Shown: piece by piece, positions 59,183-64,000 of the stretch
How positions within the stretch are numbered: the stretch's first letter is position 1
Layout: each line of letters opens with the position of its first letter
Assembly: GCA_965221295.1 (NCBI GenBank)
Contig: OZ244879.1
Location: forward strand, 1,922,001 to 1,986,000
Reading direction: 5' to 3'
Length of the DNA: 64,000 nucleotides
Source of the DNA: Bin87 sp965221295
GTDB lineage: Bacteria; Chloroflexota; Dehalococcoidia; Lucifugimonadales; UBA3495
Made by a program: the position numbers and the translations under genes
The notes under the pieces: generated by a model
What the model was told of the DNA's origin: nothing
The model's database searches: none
What the model saw: the letters and a program-made list of their open reading frames with translations, nothing else

Positions 59183-59830
59183 ATGATTGCCCCACAGAGA
59201 CCCAAAATTTATCACATACTGCATGTCGACAAGTTGCCGTCCATCGTCGCCGACGGCTACCTTTGGTGCGATCGCGCTGCCTTACAGCGCGACGTAGCAG
59301 GGACAACCATTGGTCTAGGTGATATGAAATTAAGACGACTGAATGAGTTGACTCTGAGTAGCCATGCCAACCTCTTTGTCGGCGACTGTGTGCCATTCTA
59401 TTTCTGTACGAGATCAATAATGCTCTATGTGATTCATCGGGCGAATCATCCCGGCCTCGATTACAGGGGAGGTCAAGGGCATATTGTCCACCTGGTGGCA
59501 GACTTGTTCGATGCAGTGGCGTGGGCCAACGCCAACGAACATCGATGGGCCTTCACCACGTCCAACGCAGGCTCCTATTACTTCGCCGACTACTCAGAAC
59601 TAGCTAAACTGAACCTGATCGATTGGGTTGCCGTCGTAACCAATGATTGGAGAGACGCTCGCGTTAGAGAAGGTAAGCAAGCCGAATTCCTAATGGAATT
59701 TTCATTTCCATGGACCCTAATCGAACGCATTGGAGTACATTCACGTAACGTCCAAGCGAGGGCGGAAGCCGCATTGGATGCGGCCAACCATCGACCACCC
59801 GTAGCGGTAATGCCACGTTGGTACTATTGA
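59183..59830 (+). CDS. darT: DarT-type DNA ADP-ribosyltransferase toxin (DUF4433)
   Basis: Toxin of 215 residues that should attach ADP-ribose to thymine or guanine in single-stranded DNA. 'IYHILHVDKLPSIVADGYLW' is the NAD-binding entrance, 'GDMKLRRL' carries the Arg-Arg pair near residue 51, 'CVPFYFCTRSIMLYVIH' follows, and the catalytic Glu168 is in 'GKQAEFLMEFSFPW'. ATG at 59183 gives a normal DarT length; the frame from 59099 adds 28 unlikely residues. AT-richer codon use than the flanks suggests transfer. DarG follows 17 bases later. Confidence 0.92.
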   Translation: MIAPQRPKIYHILHVDKLPSIVADGYLWCDRAALQRDVAGTTIGLGDMKLRRLNELTLSSHANLFVGDCVPFYFCTRSIMLYVIHRANHPGLDYRGGQGHIVHLVADLFDAVAWANANEHRWAFTTSNAGSYYFADYSELAKLNLIDWVAVVTNDWRDARVREGKQAEFLMEFSFPWTLIERIGVHSRNVQARAEAALDAANHRPPVAVMPRWYY

Positions 59831-59847
59831 CGACGAGGGAAAGCGCA

Positions 59848-60900
59848 ATGATTGAATACAAGACTGGCGACATATTCAAGACGGACGCCGAAGCCTTGGT
59901 CAACAGCGTCAACTGCGTTGGTGTTATGGGCCGTGGGATCGCGTTGCAATTCAAGAATGTGTTTCCCGCGAATTTCGAAGCGTACGCCGCAGCCTGTGAG
60001 CGGCATGAAGTGCAGCCGGGTCGAATGTTCGTATTCGAGACCGGCCAATTGACCAATCCCCGCTACATCATAAATTTTCCGTCCAAACGACACTGGCGCG
60101 GCAAAAGCCGCATTGAGGACATCAAGACCGGATTGGAATCCTTGGCGGAGGAGATCAAACAGCGGGGAATCCGCTCAATCGCAATGCCGCCCATCGCCAC
60201 TGATCTCGGGGGGCTACAATGGGAAACCGTTGCCCCGCTGATTGAGAACGCCTTGGCCTCAATCGAGGATGTGGACATTATTGTGTTCGAACCCGGCAGC
60301 AAACCCTCTGATGGTCGGCCCAATCGGTCCACCGATGTGCCGCAGGTTACTGCCGGGCGAGCCGCGTTGGTAGGCCTGATGCGCAGCTATCTCGCGGGTC
60401 TGCTCGACCCGTTCGTCACACTCTTGGAAGTTCACAAGCTCATGTACTTCCTCCAAGCCGCCGGAGAGCCCCTACAGTTGCGATTCGTCAAAGCTGTCTA
60501 CGGCCCCTACGCCGAGAATTTGCGGCATGTCATGCGTCAGTTGGAAGGCCATGTCATATCCGGTTATGACGATGGCGGCGACACTCCGTACAAACCCCTG
60601 GAACTAGTCCCAGGGGCTTTCGAGGATGCAGTCGAATTCCTCCGAACCCAACCCGCAACTATCGGCCGCTTCAACCGTGTGACCAAACTCGTCGAAGGGT
60701 TCGAGTCCCCTTTCGGCCTCGAACTGCTCTCGACAGTGCACTGGGTGGCCAGCGAGACACCTAGCCCAACGTTGGCTGGAATCACCGCCGGCGTATATCA
60801 GTGGAACGAACGTAAACGGCAGTTCTCCGAAAGGCAGATCGCTGTAGCCTACAGTAGGTTGCAGGAGCTCCGTTGGTTGGAAACGGAAACTCATGCCTAA
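59848..60900 (+). CDS. darG: DarG antitoxin: macro-domain DNA ADP-ribosylglycohydrolase
   Basis: Antitoxin of 350 residues. The N-terminal macro domain (about 1-155) has 'NSVNCVGVMGRGIALQFKN' and 'INFPSKRHWRGKS', matching the ADP-ribose loop and catalytic Lys of DarG. The C-terminal part (about 170-350), which binds and sequesters DarT in studied systems, contains a helical region with 'EVHKLMYFLQAAGEPLQLRF'. GAGGGA precedes the ATG at 59848. It forms a type II/IV-like toxin-antitoxin operon with darT, active in phage defence and growth arrest. Confidence 0.93.
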   Translation: MIEYKTGDIFKTDAEALVNSVNCVGVMGRGIALQFKNVFPANFEAYAAACERHEVQPGRMFVFETGQLTNPRYIINFPSKRHWRGKSRIEDIKTGLESLAEEIKQRGIRSIAMPPIATDLGGLQWETVAPLIENALASIEDVDIIVFEPGSKPSDGRPNRSTDVPQVTAGRAALVGLMRSYLAGLLDPFVTLLEVHKLMYFLQAAGEPLQLRFVKAVYGPYAENLRHVMRQLEGHVISGYDDGGDTPYKPLELVPGAFEDAVEFLRTQPATIGRFNRVTKLVEGFESPFGLELLSTVHWVASETPSPTLAGITAGVYQWNERKRQFSERQIAVAYSRLQELRWLETETHA

Positions 60901-61016
60901 TCGCCCATCGTAGGTGTCTCCTCAAGCGCTTGCTCGCTGTTCCGCTTTCCAACTGTAAAGCTGTAGCCGTGCCGCGTGCTAGAATGCTCTGGAAAGTTAC
61001 TTTGTGAGGCATGGTC

Positions 61017-62087
61017 ATGAAATTCGGATTGATGTACGAAATCCAGGTGCCTGAACCCCACTACCCAGGCATCGAAGCCGAACGCTACAAGCAGGTCATG
61101 GCCCAGGTCGAACTGGCCGATGACGTCGGTTTCGACTACTTCTGGACCGTGGAGCACCACTTCCTGCGGGAGTTCTCCCACTGCTCGGCTCCCGAAGTAC
61201 TGTACGGCGCCATCTCCCAGCGCACCAAGCGCATCCGAATCGGCCACGCCGTTGCCCTCCTACCCGGCGCCTACAACCATCCCGTCCGCGTCGCCGAACG
61301 CGCCGCCGTCCTGGATATCGTCAGCGATGGCCGCATGGACTTGGGAACCGGGCGCTCCACCACACTCATCGAAATGGACGGCTTCGAGGTCGATCCCGAA
61401 ACCACCAAGGCCCAGTGGCGGGAAGCCATCGAGATGATCCCCCGCATGTGGACCGAGGACCCGTTCTCCCACTCGGGCGAGTTCTACAACATACCGCCCC
61501 GTTCCGTGATCCCCAAGCCGGTGCAGGACCCGCACCCGCCCATGTGGATGGCCTGCAGCCAACCGGCGTCGTTCGGCGAGGCGGGCCAACTCGGCGTCGG
61601 CGTCCTCTGCTTCAACCTCGGCGGACACGAGCAACTGGTCGAGCGCGTCCGCATCTACCGCGATGCCGTCCAGAACGCCCAACCCATCGGGCGCATGGTC
61701 AACGACAACATCGCCGCCCTCTGCATGGTGCACGTCGCTGAATCCGACGAAGAAGCCTACGCCGCCGCCGCTCGCGAGGGCGAATGGTTCGTCGGCAAAG
61801 CTGAAGAACTCTATGCACCCTGGGCCGGCCGCGCGGTTCCCGATAGCTACCGCTTTGCGGTAAACGCCGTCCAGGACGAACGGGTGGACAAGACGGCTGA
61901 CGACCACATCGCGTCCGGCGCCTTCGCCATGGGCGCTCCCGAAACGGTCATCAAAACCTTGGAAAAATACCAGGAGGCCGGCGTTGACCAGATCCTATGC
62001 TTCATGCAGATGGGGAACCTCCCCCACAGCAAGATAATGAACAGCATCCGGCTGTTCGGGAAATACGTTATCCCACACTTCCTGTAA
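61017..62087 (+). CDS. LLM-class flavin-dependent oxidoreductase (paralogue 5)
   Basis: Luciferase-like monooxygenase of 356 residues, closest in the window to paralogue 2 (16759-17925). 'MKFGLMYEIQVPEPHYPG', 'YFWTVEHHFLREFSHCSAPE', 'GHAVALLPGAYNHPVRVAER' and 'VSDGRMDLGTGRS' trace the barrel, and the C-terminus ends 'DQILCFMQMGNLPH'. ATG at 61017 has GAGG at normal spacing; 61011 is an adjacent in-frame alternative. It is monocistronic after the DarTG pair. Confidence 0.92.
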   Translation: MKFGLMYEIQVPEPHYPGIEAERYKQVMAQVELADDVGFDYFWTVEHHFLREFSHCSAPEVLYGAISQRTKRIRIGHAVALLPGAYNHPVRVAERAAVLDIVSDGRMDLGTGRSTTLIEMDGFEVDPETTKAQWREAIEMIPRMWTEDPFSHSGEFYNIPPRSVIPKPVQDPHPPMWMACSQPASFGEAGQLGVGVLCFNLGGHEQLVERVRIYRDAVQNAQPIGRMVNDNIAALCMVHVAESDEEAYAAAAREGEWFVGKAEELYAPWAGRAVPDSYRFAVNAVQDERVDKTADDHIASGAFAMGAPETVIKTLEKYQEAGVDQILCFMQMGNLPHSKIMNSIRLFGKYVIPHFL

Positions 62088-62209
62088 GCCAACGCCCAGT
62101 GGGTCAACGAGTCGAACCTTGCCTCCTCCGACCAGTTGGCGCCTCTTGCGACGCGGCGGATGGCGCCGGAACCGCGGCGTAAGGGCCTGGGTTGGCGCTC
62201 CAAGAGAAA

Positions 62210-62231
62210 GGGCGGGTCTTTCCACCCGCCC
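62210..62231. terminator. Bidirectional hairpin between convergent genes
   Basis: Perfect 8-base stem GGGCGGGT / ACCCGCCC with a six-base loop, between the 3' ends at 62087 and 62289. There is a short T-rich stretch downstream on the plus strand. Confidence 0.5.
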
Positions 62232-62288
62232 GGCCGTTTGTCTCCGATGCGCCTGCCGTCGGTGCGCTTGGAAGAGACTCGTAGAGCG

Positions 62289-62591
62289 TCAGTCGGACGA
62301 TGGCAACTGCTTGGCTTCCTGGAGTTCCATGGGTTCGCCGTTCAGTCGCAGGTCGCACTTGCCGGCCTTGGTGATCAACACCGAAACGCTGCCGTCCGCG
62401 GAGGTTAGCCGCTTGCCCATGGTTACCTCGGGAGCGTCGTCGGCCGAGGACGCTCCGCCGAAATCCACATCCGGGCCTTTGACCTGCAGCAATACCTCGC
62501 CGTCGGTCAATTCGCCGTTCCCGCTGGCCTTGCTGACAATCATCTCCGCGCCGCCAGGGCCCACATAACGTTGTCCAGTCTTCAAGTTCAT
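62289..62591 (-). CDS. Small two-lobed hypothetical protein, desulforedoxin-like sequence without its cysteines
   Basis: Protein of 100 residues made of two similar halves. The first is 'LKTGQRYVGPGGAEMIVSKA' (about 3-22) and the second 'TMGKRLTSADGSVSVLITKA' (about 58-77). Each resembles the G-x-R-Y-x-CP-x-CG-AE-x-x-x-TKA pattern of small zinc or iron knuckle proteins. The expected CxxC positions are occupied by Gly or other residues here; only one Cys remains. The end 'MELQEAKQLPSSD' looks conserved. ATG at 62591 is preferred over 62660. A TATAAT lies at 62631-62636 on this strand. Function unknown. Confidence 0.65.
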   Translation of the reverse strand: MNLKTGQRYVGPGGAEMIVSKASGNGELTDGEVLLQVKGPDVDFGGASSADDAPEVTMGKRLTSADGSVSVLITKAGKCDLRLNGEPMELQEAKQLPSSD

Positions 62592-62630
62592 CGCTTGCCA
62601 AACCTCGAAATCTCTTGATGTCTGGGCGGA

Positions 62631-62636
62631 ATTATA
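62631..62636 (-). promoter_or_regulatory. -10 box candidate for the small protein
   Basis: Perfect TATAAT on the minus strand, 39 bases upstream of the ATG at 62591. It falls after the longer alternative start at 62660, which supports the shorter start. Confidence 0.45.
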
Positions 62637-62717
62637 GGCAGCGGAATCCCGGAGCGTCAAACGCGCTGACGCTACGCGCGCCGCGCCGGTTGTAGGATGC
62701 CCCTACCAATCGCTACT

Positions 62718-63425
62718 ATGAATCAAGTTGCCAGAGCGTCCCACAATATCCTGGTCATAGAAGACGATACGGGCATCGCCCGCGTCGTTCGCCTCTACCT
62801 GGAACAGGACGGCCACCAGGTCGCCGTTGCCGGGGACGGGTTGACCGGTCTGACACTGGCTCGAGAATCTGACCCGGACCTCATCGTGTTGGATTTGATG
62901 CTGCCCCGCCTGGACGGCCTCGAAATTTGCCGCGCTCTTCGCGCTGAATCCGACGTGCCAATCATTATGGTGACGGCGCGGGTTGCCGAGCAAGAGCGCC
63001 TGGAAGGCCTCGACCTTGGCGCCGACGATTACGTTCTCAAACCGTTCAGTCCCCGGGAGTTGGCCGCCCGCGTCCGCGCCGTGCTCCGTCGCGCCGCTCG
63101 GGCCGCCGCCACGACCTCGCCCGCCATAACCGAGTTCGACGGCATCATCATCAACCACCGGGCCCGAACCGTAACCGTTGGCGAACACAACGCCAATCTT
63201 ACCCCGACCGAATTCCGCCTGCTGGCCATGCTCGCCGCCGAGCCGGGCCGTCCCTTCAGCCGCGACCAGATCATCGAAGGCGTATTCGGTTACGACTTTG
63301 ACGGATTCGACCGCACCGTTGACGTTCACGTCGCCAATCTGCGACGCAAGGTCGAGCGCGACAGTCGCCGGCCTCACTACATTCAGACCGTACACGGCGT
63401 AGGTTATCGGTTCGGCAATGCGTAG
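62718..63425 (+). CDS. OmpR-family response regulator
   Basis: Two-domain regulator of 235 residues. The receiver domain (about 8-125) has the acidic pair in 'ILVIEDD', phospho-acceptor Asp59 in 'LIVLDLMLP', Thr in 'IIMVTARV' and Lys in 'DYVLKPFSPREL'. The C-terminal winged helix (about 140-235) shows 'NLTPTEFRLLAMLA' and 'RTVDVHVANLRRKVE', typical of OmpR/PhoB DNA-binding domains. ATG at 62718 is used; 62697 would add seven residues, and neither has a clear ribosome site. The stop overlaps the kinase start. Confidence 0.95.
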   Translation: MNQVARASHNILVIEDDTGIARVVRLYLEQDGHQVAVAGDGLTGLTLARESDPDLIVLDLMLPRLDGLEICRALRAESDVPIIMVTARVAEQERLEGLDLGADDYVLKPFSPRELAARVRAVLRRAARAAATTSPAITEFDGIIINHRARTVTVGEHNANLTPTEFRLLAMLAAEPGRPFSRDQIIEGVFGYDFDGFDRTVDVHVANLRRKVERDSRRPHYIQTVHGVGYRFGNA

Positions 63426-64000
63426 ATGGCGTTTCGGTTTGCAGCTTCGGCTCATCCTGGGCTTCGCCGCGGTTTTGGCCCTGTCCATGTCCGCCGCCGC
63501 AGTGTGCACTGGTTTCGCCGCGCACCGCGAGGTTTCCCGCCTACAGGTGGAACAAGACCGCGTCCGCGCCGTGCGGATTCACAGCGCCTTGGCCGACTTT
63601 TACCAGGACAACCAGAGCTGGCGAGACGCGCAGAACTTCGTGAACCGCATCGGTTTTCAATCGGAACGGCACATCGTAGTTCTGGACGCGGACGGCAACC
63701 TGATCGCCGACAATCGCTACGGCCCGCGCCGTCGAGACGACCACCGCCGGGGCGGTGGCGATCGAGAACCTCGTTCTCGATTCGATAGGGAATCCTTACC
63801 ATTCGACAGCGAACCCCTACCGTTCGACCCAGAAAATCCCCGACTCGACTTGCCGCCACCGAATTACTTCCTCCCCATCGCCAGCGACAGCGATGTTGTG
63901 GGCGCGGTAGCCATCCTCGCGGCGGGTCGCGGTGGGCCGATTCCGGTCTTGGCCAACCCCAGTCCAGACGCGACGGATGAGACCGAACCGCCGCTTGCCC
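63418..64000 (+). CDS. Sensor histidine kinase, N-terminal part (cut by the window end)
   Basis: Partial gene: 194 codons are visible and the frame stays open to the last base. ATG at 63418 overlaps the regulator's last codons (ATGCGTAG), the usual coupling for a cognate pair. The N-terminal hydrophobic helix (about residues 7-32) is followed by an extracytoplasmic sensor of about 150 residues. The sensor includes a charged, Arg-rich then Asp/Pro-rich linker ('DDHRRGGGDREPRSRFDRES') and 'YFLPIASDSDVVGAVAI' before the expected second helix. HAMP, HisKA and ATPase domains would lie beyond the window. The stimulus is unknown. Confidence 0.85.
   Translation, partial: MRRWRFGLQLRLILGFAAVLALSMSAAAVCTGFAAHREVSRLQVEQDRVRAVRIHSALADFYQDNQSWRDAQNFVNRIGFQSERHIVVLDADGNLIADNRYGPRRRDDHRRGGGDREPRSRFDRESLPFDSEPLPFDPENPRLDLPPPNYFLPIASDSDVVGAVAILAAGRGGPIPVLANPSPDATDETEPPLA

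Noticed and set aside
1..64000. tRNA or rRNA genes
   Set aside because: No cloverleaf with a GGTTCRANYCC arm or rRNA-like stretch was found by eye; a tRNAscan-SE run would settle it.

Overview
The window is a GC-rich (roughly 60%), gene-dense bacterial segment. I infer a Chloroflexota member of the SAR202/Dehalococcoidia type, probably marine or host-associated. The inference rests on five luciferase-like flavin oxidoreductases, a class III CoA-transferase and a molybdopterin hydroxylase in one catabolic stretch, two soluble reductive-dehalogenase-like Fe-S proteins, Uma2 nucleases, and substrate-binding lipoproteins with long Thr/Pro/Ala linkers. No rRNA, tRNA, CRISPR array or insertion sequence was found. 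Taxonomy should be checked with the core genes lysS, serS, coaX and rsmI.

Layout. 1-7.7 kb: a complete peptide/nickel-type ABC importer (lipoprotein, two permeases, two ATPases). 7.6-11.7 kb: an iron-type ABC system (fused double permease and ATPase) around a DtxR-family repressor, with no binding protein. 12-15.1 kb: DUF1461 membrane protein, mazG, sppA and a decapitated AAA ATPase relic. 15.3-28 kb: a catabolic region with two flavin oxidoreductases, a YceI lipoprotein, an M24 peptidase, an atypical SDR, a CaiB-type CoA-transferase, a xanthine-dehydrogenase-type large subunit, a cupin, a CDGSH protein, a 2-keto-4-pentenoate-hydratase-type enzyme and a Uma2 protein. 28-35.5 kb: rsmI, a ThDP enzyme, and two RdhA-like proteins, each with a TTGACA promoter and a strong terminator, separated by an aminotransferase. 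35.8-38.5 kb: a secreted two-module protein and a pentapeptide-TIR protein.

39-47.3 kb: coaX-coaBC, a SulP transporter and two convergent flavin oxidoreductases. The interval between these two carries a mosaic duplication with two different small cargo genes, one nuclease-like and one resembling a restriction-associated domain. 47.6-48.2 kb: an OsmC-family gene with an in-frame TGA exactly at the redox-active cysteine position and a SECIS-like hairpin 20 bases further on, so a predicted selenoprotein. 48.2-48.9 and 56.6-57.3 kb: arrays of palindromic TGTCATTGCGAG-type repeats. 48.9-56.6 kb: sulfurtransferase, Yip1 protein, lysS, Uma2, serS, polysaccharide deacetylase and a three-subunit cobalt-type nitrile hydratase or thiocyanate hydrolase. 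57.4-64 kb: rpiB, a zinc alcohol dehydrogenase, a DarTG toxin-antitoxin pair, a fifth flavin oxidoreductase, a small protein, and a two-component system cut by the window end.

The strongest leads are the OsmC selenoprotein, the R1-X-R2-R1-Y-R2 mosaic with alternative cargo, and the paired RdhA-like genes, which show a locally homogenised Fe-S segment and a palindrome-rich control region upstream of the second copy.
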